A stretch of 64,000 bases of DNA from Bradyrhizobium sp. 170 (lineage in GTDB: Bacteria; Pseudomonadota; Alphaproteobacteria; Rhizobiales; Xanthobacteraceae), in contig NZ_CP064703.1 in NCBI RefSeq assembly GCF_023101085.1, forward strand, positions 5,022,001 through 5,086,000, read 5' to 3'. Both the position numbers and the translations under genes were made by a program. Under the pieces are notes generated by a model that was given only the letters and a program-made list of their open reading frames with translations, made no database searches and had not been told where the DNA came from. Positions 36,453 to 45,724 of the stretch are shown here, piece after piece (the first letter of the stretch is position 1; every line of letters starts with the position of its first letter).

Positions 36453-37082
36453 ATGCCGATAACGATACTCGATCTCGTCCTGCTCGGAGTGATGCTGATT
36501 TCGGGGCTGCTCGCCATGGTGCGCGGCTTCATGCGCGAAATCCTGTCGATCGCGGCATGGGGCGCGGCGGCGCTGGTGACGCTGTATGCCTTCTCGAAGC
36601 TGCTGCCGACCGCCAAGGCCTATTTCAATAACGACACGGTGGCGTCCGTGGTGGTGGTGGCCGGCACCTTCATCGGCACCCTGATCGTGGTCTCCGTCAT
36701 CACCGTGCGGATTTCGGACATGATCCTGGATTCCCGGATCGGCGCGCTGGATCGCACGCTTGGATTCTTGTTTGGGTTGGGTCGCGGCCTTTTGATCGTG
36801 GTGGTCGCGTTCCTGTTCTTCAGCTGGCTGGTCCCGGACAAGCAGCGGCCGGACTGGATCACCGGCGCCAAGTCGCGAGTGGTCCTGCAGGGAACCGGGG
36901 ATTGGTTAATGTCGCTCTTGCCGGACGATCCCGAGAACACCATCTTAAAGAGATTCAAGAAGAATAAACCGGAAGACGATCAAACTGACGCCGACCAGGC
37001 AGCCCCTGCGTCCGGCGATGGCTACAGTAAACCTGCCCGCGACAGCCTTAAAAAGCTGATCGAGAAACCCGCGGCACGCTAA
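36453..37082 (+). CDS. cvpA: CvpA family membrane protein
   Basis: The 209-aa inner-membrane protein has four TM segments in the first 130 residues, with the family start ILDLVLLGVMLISGLLAMVRGFMRE. A charged C-terminal tail follows. CvpA supports colicin V production and envelope integrity in enterobacteria. The gene lies 22 bp before purF, an arrangement conserved widely. The function in this group is not established. Confidence 0.9.
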   Translation: MPITILDLVLLGVMLISGLLAMVRGFMREILSIAAWGAAALVTLYAFSKLLPTAKAYFNNDTVASVVVVAGTFIGTLIVVSVITVRISDMILDSRIGALDRTLGFLFGLGRGLLIVVVAFLFFSWLVPDKQRPDWITGAKSRVVLQGTGDWLMSLLPDDPENTILKRFKKNKPEDDQTDADQAAPASGDGYSKPARDSLKKLIEKPAAR

Positions 37083-37104
37083 TTCTGGCCAAGATAGAGA
37101 GGCG

Positions 37105-38619
37105 ATGGACGCGATGCAAAACCCTTCCGATCCCGCCGGCCAACTCGACCCGAATTTTGGCATCGAGTTGCAGGACGATCTCGAAGGCGACACGCTACGC
37201 GAGGAATGCGGCGTGTTCGGCATCTTCGGCCACCCCGAGGCCGCCGCCATCACCGCACTCGGACTACACGCCCTTCAGCATCGCGGCCAAGAAGCCGCGG
37301 GCATCGTCTCCTTCGACGGCAGCCGCTTCCATTCAGAACGCCGCCTCGGCCTCGTCGGCGATACCTTCTCCCGCCGCGAGGTGATCGAGCGCCTGCCCGG
37401 CATTATGGCCGTCGGTCATGTCCGCTATTCCACGACAGGCGCGACCATCCTGCGCAACGTCCAGCCGCTGTTCGCCGAATTGAATGCCGGCGGCTTCGCA
37501 GTCGGCCATAACGGCAATCTCACCAACGGACTGACGCTGCGCCGCGAGCTGGTGAAGGGCGGCGCGATGATGCAGTCGACCACCGATACCGAGGTCATCC
37601 TGCATCTGGTCGCGCAATCCAAGCGCGGCCGTTTCATCGACCGCTTCATCGAGTCGCTGCGTGCGATCGAAGGCGCTTACGCGCTGGTCGCGCTGACCAA
37701 CAAGAAACTGATCGGCGCGCGTGACCCGCTCGGCATCCGCCCGCTGGTGCTCGGCGATCTCGACGGTCGTCCGATCCTGACCTCGGAAACCTGTGCGCTC
37801 GACATGATCGGCGCCAAATATGTCCGCGACATCGAGCCCGGCGAAATCATCGTGTTCGACGAGACCGGCGCTAACAGCCACAAGCCGTTCCCGCCGAAGC
37901 CGCCGCGGCCCTGCATTTTCGAATATATCTATTTCTCGCGACCGGACTCCATCGTCGGCGGCCGCTCGGTCTACGACGTCCGCAAAGCCTTCGGCGCGCA
38001 GCTCGCGCGCGAAAGCCATGTCGAGGTCGACGTCGTGGTGCCGGTGCCGGATTCCGGCGTGCCTGCCGCTCTCGGCTACAGCCAGCATTCCGGTGTGCCG
38101 TTCGAACTCGGCATCATCCGTAACCACTATGTCGGCCGCACCTTCATCCAGCCGACGCAGAGCGTGCGCGAACTCGGCGTGCGCATGAAGCATTCGGCCA
38201 ACCGCGCCGCGATCGAGGGCAAGCGCATCATCCTGATCGACGACTCGCTGGTGCGCGGCACCACGTCGAAGAAGATCGTCCGCATGATGCGTGATGCCGG
38301 CGCGCGCGAGGTGCATTTCCGCCTCGCCTCGCCGCCGATCCTGTATCCCGATTACTACGGCATCGACCTGCCGGACCGCGGTGGCCTTCTCGCGGCCACC
38401 CATTCGCTGGAAGAGATGCGCGACATCATCGGCGCGGACTCGCTGGCGTTCTTGTCGATCGACGGCATGTACCGCGCCATGGGCGAACCCGGCCGCGATC
38501 CCGCCAATCCGAAATTCTCCGATCATTGCTTCACCGGCGCCTATCCGACCCACCTCACCGACCAGACCCAGGTCGAGCCGCAGCCCCGGCAATTGTCGCT
38601 GCTGGCGGAAGCGAGCTGA
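37105..38619 (+). CDS. purF: Amidophosphoribosyltransferase
   Basis: This enzyme makes 5-phosphoribosylamine, the first committed step of purine synthesis. The 504-aa protein has an N-terminal propeptide; the mature enzyme begins at Cys35 (ECGVFGIFG), the glutaminase nucleophile. The PRPP site IILIDDSLVRGTTS and the conserved CIFEYIYFSRPDS follow. ATG 37105 has an AGAGAGG site very close; ATG 37114 is an alternative. It follows cvpA and is followed by an intergenic repeat. Confidence 0.96.
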   Translation: MDAMQNPSDPAGQLDPNFGIELQDDLEGDTLREECGVFGIFGHPEAAAITALGLHALQHRGQEAAGIVSFDGSRFHSERRLGLVGDTFSRREVIERLPGIMAVGHVRYSTTGATILRNVQPLFAELNAGGFAVGHNGNLTNGLTLRRELVKGGAMMQSTTDTEVILHLVAQSKRGRFIDRFIESLRAIEGAYALVALTNKKLIGARDPLGIRPLVLGDLDGRPILTSETCALDMIGAKYVRDIEPGEIIVFDETGANSHKPFPPKPPRPCIFEYIYFSRPDSIVGGRSVYDVRKAFGAQLARESHVEVDVVVPVPDSGVPAALGYSQHSGVPFELGIIRNHYVGRTFIQPTQSVRELGVRMKHSANRAAIEGKRIILIDDSLVRGTTSKKIVRMMRDAGAREVHFRLASPPILYPDYYGIDLPDRGGLLAATHSLEEMRDIIGADSLAFLSIDGMYRAMGEPGRDPANPKFSDHCFTGAYPTHLTDQTQVEPQPRQLSLLAEAS

Positions 38620-38632
38620 CAAGCCCACCGGT

Positions 38633-38773
38633 GTCGTCCCTGCCTAGGGCGCAATTGCGCTCCGGCGCAGGGACCCATAGCCACCGGCCTTCGTTTTCGG
38701 ACGCCATAGCTACGAACACCTTCCGCCATTATAACCTTCACGGCGTATGGGTCCCTGCGTTCGCAGGGACGAC
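38633..38773. repeat. Palindromic intergenic repeat between purF and the SDR gene
   Basis: Outer arms GTCGTCCCTGC and GCAGGGACGAC are perfect complements at the two ends. Inside them GCAGGGACCCATA and TATGGGTCCCTGC also pair, so the whole element folds into a long hairpin. Elements with this GTCGTCCCTGC...GGGACGAC signature recur between genes in Bradyrhizobium. Confidence 0.75.
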
Positions 38774-38792
38774 GACGATAAGAGCAATTTGA

Positions 38793-39533
38793 ATGACCAA
38801 ACCCCTCGCCTCCCGCATCGCCCTCGTCACCGGCGCCTCACGCGGCATCGGCTATGCCACAGCGCGTGCGCTCGCCCGCGCGGGCGCGCATGTCGTGGCC
38901 GTCGCGCGCACGCAAGGCGGGCTGGAGGAACTCGACGACGAGATCGGAAAAGACGGCGGCAGCGCCACGCTGGTGCCGCTGAACCTCACCGACTACGACG
39001 GCATCGCGCGGCTGGGCGCGGCGCTGCATGAACGTCATGGCAAGCTCGACATTCTCGTCGGCAATGCCGGTATCGCCGGCCCCTCCTCGCCGCTCGGCCA
39101 TATCGAACTGAAGCCGTGGAACGATGTGATGGCGGTGAACGTCACCGCGAACTTCCAGCTCATCCGCTGCATGGACCCGCTGCTCAGGGTCTCGGATGCC
39201 GGCCGCGCCGTGTTCGTGACCTCGGGTGCCGCCAGCAAGGCGAACGCCTATCAGGGCCCCTACGCCGCCTCCAAGGCTGCGCTGGACACGCTGGTGCGCT
39301 CCTGGGCCAACGAGACCGTGAGCACGAAACTGCGGGTCAATCTGTTCAGTCCCGGCCCGATCCGCACCCGCATGCGCGCCGGCGTATTTCCCGGCGAAGA
39401 CCCGATGACGCTGGATACGCCGGAACAGGCCGCGGAATTCATCGTGCCGATGTGCGCGCCCGACTGGAACGAGACCGGCAAGTTGTATGACTACAAGAGC
39501 CGCACGCTGATGAGTTTCCGCGGGCCGGAGTGA
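38793..39533 (+). CDS. Short-chain dehydrogenase/reductase
   Basis: The 246-aa Rossmann enzyme has the cofactor motif TGASRGIG (residues 14-21), NAGIAGPSS and the catalytic SGAAS...YAASKAA with Tyr and Lys in the usual places. The C-terminal GPIRTRMRAG segment is typical. It should oxidise or reduce an alcohol/ketone with NAD(P); the substrate is not evident. It lies between purF and the NHL protein, flanked on both sides by intergenic repeats, so it is probably transcribed alone. Confidence 0.9.
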   Translation: MTKPLASRIALVTGASRGIGYATARALARAGAHVVAVARTQGGLEELDDEIGKDGGSATLVPLNLTDYDGIARLGAALHERHGKLDILVGNAGIAGPSSPLGHIELKPWNDVMAVNVTANFQLIRCMDPLLRVSDAGRAVFVTSGAASKANAYQGPYAASKAALDTLVRSWANETVSTKLRVNLFSPGPIRTRMRAGVFPGEDPMTLDTPEQAAEFIVPMCAPDWNETGKLYDYKSRTLMSFRGPE

Positions 39534-39549
39534 GCGTGCGGGTTTCTCG

Positions 39550-39634
39550 CGTCATTGCGAGCGAAGCGAAGCAATCCATTTTGCCGCTTGTTGAGGCATG
39601 GATTGCTTCGTCGCTTACGCTCCTCGCAATGACG
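39550..39634. repeat. RPE/REP-like palindromic repeat
   Basis: CGTCATTGCGAGCGAAGCGA at one end and the related CGCTTACGCTCCTCGCAATGACG region at the other form a long imperfect hairpin, with GCAATCCAT/ATGGATTGC inside. This sequence type is a common mobile intergenic repeat in alphaproteobacteria. It lies just past the SDR gene and may also end its transcript. Confidence 0.8.
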
Positions 39635-39723
39635 GCGTCATACCGTTGACTCCTCCCCCTCCCCACGATTGACTGCCCGCCCAAGCGGGACAAACCCGCC
39701 AAGAAAAATATCGGGAGGCATCT

Positions 39724-40860
39724 ATGACGCCGACATCTACGCGCGCTCGCCTGACTCTTTCCGGAACCATCGCAGCCTGCTTCACCGCCGCAATGCTGAT
39801 TGCGACGCTCCCTCCGTCGCGCGCCGGCGAAATCCCAACCTTCGCCGTCGATGCGTCCTGGCCAAAACCGCTGCCGAACAACTGGATCCTCGGCCAGGTC
39901 GGCGGCATCACCGTCGATGCGCAGGGTCATATCTGGGTGATCCATCGTCCGCGCTCGCTCACCGACGATGAGAAGGGTGCTGCGCTGAATCCGCCCCGCT
40001 CGAAATGCTGCGTTTCGGCGCCGCCGGTGCTCGAGTTCGACGCCGACGGAAATCTGCTGCGCTCCTGGGGCGGCCCTGGCGAAGGCTATGAATGGGTCGG
40101 CCGCGAGCACGGCATCGAAGTGGATGAGAAAGGTTTCGTATGGGTCGGCGGCAACGCCGACAACGACAATGCGATCCTGAAATTCACCGGCGACGGTAAG
40201 TTCGTGATGCAGATCGGAAAGATCGCGCCGAGCAAGGGCTCCGGTGACACCACGCAACTCGGCAAGCCCGCCGAGACCGCGGTCGACAAGGACGCCAATG
40301 AAATCTTCGTTGCCGACGGCTACGGCAATCGCCGCATCATCGTGTTTGATGCGACGACTGGCGCCTACAAGCGGCACTGGGGCGCCTACGGCAAGCCGCC
40401 CAGCGATGACAAGCAACCACCTTACGATCCCAATGGACCAGCCCCGCAGCAATTCGCCAACCCCGTGCATTGCGTGAAGCTCGCCAATGACGGGTTGCTG
40501 TATGTCTGCGATCGCATCAACAACCGCATCCAGGTATTCAGGAAAGATGGAACCTTCGTTAAGGAATGGTTCTACGAAAAGAACACACGCGGCAACGGCG
40601 CGGTGTGGGATATCGCGATCTGGCCGGACCCAAAGCAGACTTATCTGCTGAGCGCCGACGGCGAGAACAATGAAATCCGCGTGCTGAAACGGAACGATGG
40701 TACCGTGGTCGGCAGTTTTGGGCGCAGCGGCCGCAATGCCGGGCAGTTCCACTGGATTCACGCCATGGCGGTGGATGCCAAGGGTAACGTCTATACCGCC
40801 GAAGTCGATACCGGGAAGCGGATCCAGAAGTTCAAGCTGACTTCGGACGCGCTACGATAG
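39724..40860 (+). CDS. Exported NHL-repeat beta-propeller protein
   Basis: The 378-aa protein has a signal peptide (about residues 1-34, ending RAG). About six NHL repeats of G-x-I/V-x-V-D-x-G-x2-W/Y-V type follow (for example GGITVDAQGHIWVIH and AMAVDAKGNVYTAEVDTG). It should be a periplasmic six-bladed beta-propeller that binds, and perhaps hydrolyses, a small molecule. A Cys pair in SKCCVSAPP is unusual for the fold. The amino-acid-type binding protein follows 93 bp downstream on the same strand, so shared expression is possible. Confidence 0.85.
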   Translation: MTPTSTRARLTLSGTIAACFTAAMLIATLPPSRAGEIPTFAVDASWPKPLPNNWILGQVGGITVDAQGHIWVIHRPRSLTDDEKGAALNPPRSKCCVSAPPVLEFDADGNLLRSWGGPGEGYEWVGREHGIEVDEKGFVWVGGNADNDNAILKFTGDGKFVMQIGKIAPSKGSGDTTQLGKPAETAVDKDANEIFVADGYGNRRIIVFDATTGAYKRHWGAYGKPPSDDKQPPYDPNGPAPQQFANPVHCVKLANDGLLYVCDRINNRIQVFRKDGTFVKEWFYEKNTRGNGAVWDIAIWPDPKQTYLLSADGENNEIRVLKRNDGTVVGSFGRSGRNAGQFHWIHAMAVDAKGNVYTAEVDTGKRIQKFKLTSDALR

Positions 40861-40953
40861 GTGCATTGCCCGTCCCAGCGAGAAGGACTATCGCAAAGCC
40901 GCTGGCAGGTTCCGAAAAGAGAGCCGGCGAACAACCATTTCTGGAGGAATACC

Positions 40954-42192
40954 ATGACGACTAGAATTGCGCGGCGCTTCGCCGCCTCCGTAGCGCTTGC
41001 CGCACTCAGCCTTGCGACGCCAGCACTGGCCCAAGACAAGGCCTCGGACAAGACCGTCAAGATCGGCGTGCTGAACGACATGTCGAGCCTCTACGCCGAC
41101 ATCGGCGGCCCCAATTCGGTGGTTGCGGTCAGGATGGCAGTCGAAGATTCCGGCCTCAACCAGAAAGGCTGGAAGATCGAGGTCGTGAGCGGCGATCACC
41201 AGAACAAGCCGGACATCGGCACCAATATCGCAAGGCAGTGGATCGACACGGAGAAGGTCGATGCGATCGCCGATACCCCGAACTCCGGCGTCGCGCTCGC
41301 CGTCAGCAACCTCGTCAAGGAAAAGAACGCGGTGCTGCTGAACTCCGGTGCGGCAACCGCCGACCTCACCGGCAAGGCCTGCACGCCGAACACGATTTCC
41401 TTTACCTACGACACCTACATGCTCGCGACCGGCACCGGCAAGGCGCTGACCAAGGCCGGCGGCGATAGCTGGTTCTTCCTCACCGCCGACTATGCCTTCG
41501 GTCACGCGCTCGAGCGCGACACGTCCGCGGTCGTCACCGCCAACGGTGGCAAGGTGCTCGGCGGTGTGAAGCATCCTCTGAATACGTCCGACTTTTCGTC
41601 CTTCCTGCTGCAGGCCCAGGCTTCCAAGGCCAAGGTCGTCGGCCTTGCCAATGCCGGTGGCGACACCACCAATGCGATCAAGCAGGCGGCCGAATTCGGC
41701 ATCGTCGCGGCCGGCCAGAAGCTCGCCGCGCTGCTCTTGTTCATCAACGACGTGCATTCGCTCGGGCTGAAGACCGCGCAGGGCCTGACGTTCACGGAAT
41801 CCTTCTACTGGGACCTGAACGACCAGACGCGCGCCTGGTCGAAGCGGTTCTCGGCACAGGCCAGCAAGAACGCGATGCCGTCCATGACGCAGGCCGGCAA
41901 CTACGCCATGGTGCTGCATTATCTGAAGGCGATGGAAGCACTCGGCGGCAATCCCCATGACGGCGCCAAGGTCGTGGCCAAGATGAAGGAATTGCCGACC
42001 GACGATCCGCTGTTCGGCAAGGGCCCGCTGCGCGCCGACGGCCGCCGCATCATCCCGGCCTATCTGTTCGAGGTGAAGAAGCCGGAAGAGTCGAAGGGAC
42101 CGTGGGACTATTACAAGCAGATCGCCACGATCTCGGCGGAAGATGCCGCCAAGCCGCTCGAAGCCAGCGAGTGTCCGCTGGTGAAGAAGTAA
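40954..42192 (+). CDS. Orphan branched-chain-amino-acid-type ABC substrate-binding protein
   Basis: The 412-aa periplasmic protein has a signal peptide (about residues 1-26) and a type I binding fold of the LivK/Peripla_BP_6 type, starting KTVKIGVLNDMSSLYADIGG. A CTGGAGGA ribosome site lies 5 nt before ATG 40954. It is very similar to the 62406-63623 protein (conserved segments KPDIGT, YAFGHALERDT and NDVHSLGLK; clearly well over half identical by eye). No permease or ATPase gene is near, so it must use the liv-type transporter from elsewhere or act as a receptor. Confidence 0.9.
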   Translation: MTTRIARRFAASVALAALSLATPALAQDKASDKTVKIGVLNDMSSLYADIGGPNSVVAVRMAVEDSGLNQKGWKIEVVSGDHQNKPDIGTNIARQWIDTEKVDAIADTPNSGVALAVSNLVKEKNAVLLNSGAATADLTGKACTPNTISFTYDTYMLATGTGKALTKAGGDSWFFLTADYAFGHALERDTSAVVTANGGKVLGGVKHPLNTSDFSSFLLQAQASKAKVVGLANAGGDTTNAIKQAAEFGIVAAGQKLAALLLFINDVHSLGLKTAQGLTFTESFYWDLNDQTRAWSKRFSAQASKNAMPSMTQAGNYAMVLHYLKAMEALGGNPHDGAKVVAKMKELPTDDPLFGKGPLRADGRRIIPAYLFEVKKPEESKGPWDYYKQIATISAEDAAKPLEASECPLVKK

Positions 42193-42207
42193 ACTAAAGG
42201 CAAGCAG

Positions 42208-42246
42208 AAGGCGGGCAAGGCGCCGCTCGCGCCATGTGCCCGCCTT
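42208..42246 (+). terminator. Two-tier hairpin after the orphan binding-protein gene
   Basis: AAGGCGGGCA and TGCCCGCCTT (42208-42217 and 42237-42246) form a perfect 10-bp stem, with a further 5-bp stem GGCGC/GCGCC inside. It lies 16 nt past the stop and also close to the end of the convergent autotransporter gene, so it may serve both. The following bases are not a clear T-run. Confidence 0.65.
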
Positions 42247-42283
42247 CCTCTACATCAAGGATGCGCCCGCCGATCAGCGCTTC

Positions 42284-45200
42284 TTACCAGGCATAGCGCA
42301 CCACGCCCTTTCCGGCGTAGCTTGAGGTGACGTTCGAGAACTCACCCTCGAAGGTCGCGGCGAGCGAGAAACCGTTCAGCCACTTCGCCTCGGCAGTTAC
42401 CGAAGTGAGCGCGGCGTCTCGCGCAGGCGATGCACCGCCCACGACGAAGGATGCGCCCGGCAACGTCTGGAAGGTAGCGGCAATGCTGCGATCGATATCG
42501 TAGTCGTGTGCCCAGCCGAAGCGGCCGCGCAGGGTGAGGATCGCCCCCGGCAATGCAAACGATCGGTCGGTGCGAAATCCCAGTTCGGAGCGCGGCGAGG
42601 TAACGCTTTTGGCCACATTGGCCAGCGCAAAGGTGTTGACACCGACAATGGCCTGTTCGGCGTAGCCCGGCAGTTCGAAGGTTGCGAACTGCGCGGCGGC
42701 ATAGGGTGTAATGCCGATGCCGACCCACGGGGTGATGAAGCGATAGCCGCCCTCGAGACGCCCCGCCCACGCGTTGGCGTTGAACTGCGCACGCAACTGG
42801 TCGCTGCCCGCAATCGTGACCGTTCGGTTCGTCGTGACATCCTGCCAGCCATAGGCCAGAGCGCCCGAAAAGTACGCGGCACCGGCCGTATGACGAACGT
42901 ATGCGCCAGCCTGGAACAGGTCGGAGCGGCCCGACCCGAGGCCGTTGGCGACGACGAAGTTGGTACCGCCGCCAGCCAGGGCGAACCCGACCTGCGTGAA
43001 TGACGAAATCCGGTACTCGGCCCCGGCGGCTGTGCCGGCGATGCGGCTGGTGGCCGTGTTCGATCCCTGTACCGCATTGCCGGCGGTGGTCTGCGAGCCC
43101 CCATAGCCCGCGCCCCACACGCTCCAGCGGTGGCCGAAACCAACCGCCCCCGGCGCCTTGGTCATCGCAGCGTAGGCGTCGCGTTCGGCACTGGCCCGGC
43201 GGCGACCGCCGGCATAGCTATCGGCTGCTCCCTCTTCCTGGAATGCAGCGGCCGCCGGCGCGGTCCCGTCGCGTCCCGCAGCAAACGGATTGGCCAGCAA
43301 ATTGACGAAGAGGTTCATCGCGTCGAACGTTGTCTGCTGCGAACCCGTCGCCAACTCGCCCGAGGCCTGTGTCAGGTTTGCGGGGACATTGCCGACGAAG
43401 ATGCCGCCGAATGTCGCCGGCACGCTGCCAAAGGAATTGAATGCCTTGTCGAGCGCGGTGGCGACGGCTCTCTGGTTGATATTGAGGCCGGTAATCTCCG
43501 CAAGGCCCGACCCCAGAACAAGCTGCACCGTGCTGCCGGAATAGGTCAGCGAACCGGAAATCCCCGTCGGCGTCGCCACAGAATCAAAGTGCGAGCCGTT
43601 CAACGTCGCCGCAGTCAGGATGGTGTAGGGCGAATTGAACCGCAGGGTGCCGTTTGCGAGAGCAACCCGAACCGTCCCGGCCAAATTAGCCGCCCCCGTC
43701 ACATTGGTGAGATCGGATGCCGATGACGACACCTCCACCAGGTAGGTCGAAGCCGCCGTGAAGACGAGGCTCCCCTGCACGGCGATCGTCCCGATTGAGT
43801 TACCCGGAGCCAGCGTACCGCCGCCGATGACGGAGTTGCCGACGATGCCGTTGCCACCCAGCGTGCCGCCGGCATTGACAAAGAGATTGCTGGCCGACGC
43901 AACATTGCCATTCACAACGAGCGTGCCGCCATTGACATGAATGTCTCCGGCGAAGGAGCCGGTGCCGGTTAGCGTCCAGGCGGAATCGCCAACCTTGTTG
44001 AAGGTACCAAAACCCTGATACTGGGCGGCGGCGCCCAGCGTGCTGACATCGAAGCTCGCGGCACCGCTGCCGCCGAGCTGGAACGTGTCACTGCCGCCGC
44101 CGAGTACGTTGCCCGATATCACCGATCCCGGTGCGAGCGTGAGAACGTTGCCGCTGCCGGCAAACTGAATGGCGGCCGTTCCGCCGCTGATCGTTCCCGC
44201 ATTGAAGACGGTCGACCCGCCGGTGCCCGCATAGATGCCGTTGCCCGTGAGGCCGGAAATGGAGCCGTAGTTGGTGACTGAGACGGACCCCAGGCTGGCC
44301 CGGACGCCGGTGTCGCCGCCGCTGATCTGTGCGCCGGCATTGTTGGTCACCACCGCGCTCGTCTCGGCGCGAATGGCGTAGCCAAAGCCGCCAACGCTTA
44401 TGTTTCCGGAATTGACGACGGTAGCGACGCCATTGCTGGCATATATCCCGTTATTGATCAGGCTCGTGATCTGCCCGCCGACGCCATTGATGACATTGAT
44501 ATCGGCAAAGGCATAAATGGCGGTATGGTTCAGGCCGGCAATGGTCCCCTGGTTGGTAACGTGGGCAGAACCCAGATTGGCCACCATTCCACCGCTTACG
44601 CTTCCACTGGCGCCGTTCGTTATCGTCAGATTGGCATGCGCATCGGCCGCAATGCCGGTAGCGCTTGAGATCGTGCCGTAATTTGTCGCCGTGATCGATC
44701 CGCTGTGGGTGCGGAGGGCATCCGTGGCGCCGGTAATCGTTCCGGTGGCCGCGTTGGTGACTTCCATATCGCCGGTCACCTCCAGGCCATAGTTGGCGGT
44801 ACCGGCAATCGTGCCGGCATTGGTGACAGTCAATAATTGGTTGGCCTGGATAGCGCTTGTCCCGCCGGAAATCAGACCGCCCGCATGGTTGGAGACGATC
44901 CCCGTGCCGTAGGCAATGAAACCGAAAGAGGTGCCGACGATATTGCCGGCATTGGTGACATTCCCGACAGCAGAGTAGCCGGAATTGACCCCCAGATCGC
45001 CGGTGATGGTGCCGCCGGCATTGTTGGTAACGGTGGCGTTGACGAAGGCGAATACGCCAATGTTTGCGTTGCCCGTGATCGTGCCAGAGTTGACGACAGT
45101 CACACTGCCATTGTTCGAGCCGACGCCGGATACGGTAGTGCCGGTGATGGTGGCGCCGGTGTTGTTGGTGACCGTGACGTCATTTTGAGAGAAAACACCG

Positions 45201-45568
45201 TTCGTTGCGCCGGTGATGCTTCCCGAATTGCTGACCGTCGCACTGCCGATATTGATTCCGCTATTCGCGCTTCCCGTGACAGAGGCACCGCTGTCGACAT
45301 TGATGACAATGCCGGTCTGGTTGCCCGTCCCGTAACCGTCGGTCCCGTTCTGATCGGTCGTCACGCCTGAGCATGTAACGGTCGTGCCCGGCGGAGGATT
45401 GGGGCTATTGTCGGCCGCCGGCGAACAGGCCGCGGATGCCCCGCTCGCAAGCGCCAGAGTGGCGCAACCAGCGATCGCAAGAGCGGCGGCGGCTTGCCAA
45501 AACGGCAATCGCGGCCGGGGGAAACACCGTATCCGAACCGGCACGCGCGTCATTTGAATGGCTTGCAT
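42284..45568 (-). CDS. Autotransporter with beta-helical passenger and C-terminal barrel
   Basis: The 1094-aa protein has a long signal peptide (about residues 1-47, hydrophobic core AAAALAIAGCATLALASG). A passenger of about 700 residues follows with a repeated pattern of roughly 20 residues (VTNNAGGTITG, TNAGTIAG and variants), the mark of a right-handed beta-helix. Autotransporter-associated strands (SVISGNVLGGGSDTF, GGTLAPGNS) are next. A C-terminal outer-membrane barrel from about residue 830 ends in the aromatic RYAW. It probably displays a surface adhesin. No protease active site is evident in the passenger. It is alone on the minus strand. Confidence 0.92.
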   Translation of the reverse strand: MQAIQMTRVPVRIRCFPRPRLPFWQAAAALAIAGCATLALASGASAACSPAADNSPNPPPGTTVTCSGVTTDQNGTDGYGTGNQTGIVINVDSGASVTGSANSGINIGSATVSNSGSITGATNGVFSQNDVTVTNNTGATITGTTVSGVGSNNGSVTVVNSGTITGNANIGVFAFVNATVTNNAGGTITGDLGVNSGYSAVGNVTNAGNIVGTSFGFIAYGTGIVSNHAGGLISGGTSAIQANQLLTVTNAGTIAGTANYGLEVTGDMEVTNAATGTITGATDALRTHSGSITATNYGTISSATGIAADAHANLTITNGASGSVSGGMVANLGSAHVTNQGTIAGLNHTAIYAFADINVINGVGGQITSLINNGIYASNGVATVVNSGNISVGGFGYAIRAETSAVVTNNAGAQISGGDTGVRASLGSVSVTNYGSISGLTGNGIYAGTGGSTVFNAGTISGGTAAIQFAGSGNVLTLAPGSVISGNVLGGGSDTFQLGGSGAASFDVSTLGAAAQYQGFGTFNKVGDSAWTLTGTGSFAGDIHVNGGTLVVNGNVASASNLFVNAGGTLGGNGIVGNSVIGGGTLAPGNSIGTIAVQGSLVFTAASTYLVEVSSSASDLTNVTGAANLAGTVRVALANGTLRFNSPYTILTAATLNGSHFDSVATPTGISGSLTYSGSTVQLVLGSGLAEITGLNINQRAVATALDKAFNSFGSVPATFGGIFVGNVPANLTQASGELATGSQQTTFDAMNLFVNLLANPFAAGRDGTAPAAAAFQEEGAADSYAGGRRRASAERDAYAAMTKAPGAVGFGHRWSVWGAGYGGSQTTAGNAVQGSNTATSRIAGTAAGAEYRISSFTQVGFALAGGGTNFVVANGLGSGRSDLFQAGAYVRHTAGAAYFSGALAYGWQDVTTNRTVTIAGSDQLRAQFNANAWAGRLEGGYRFITPWVGIGITPYAAAQFATFELPGYAEQAIVGVNTFALANVAKSVTSPRSELGFRTDRSFALPGAILTLRGRFGWAHDYDIDRSIAATFQTLPGASFVVGGASPARDAALTSVTAEAKWLNGFSLAATFEGEFSNVTSSYAGKGVVRYAW

Positions 45569-45724
45569 CCGAGACGTCCGCGGCCCCGGCCTTCAATAGA
45601 AAAAACGAATCAACTGATTTACTTTATACGGGAACCGCGCTGCCGAAAGTTCCCGAGCAGTCCCGCGTGGCTAAAGGTCGAGAAATCGGAATCGCTGTTG
45701 CAAACTGGCTACAGTAGCAACCGC

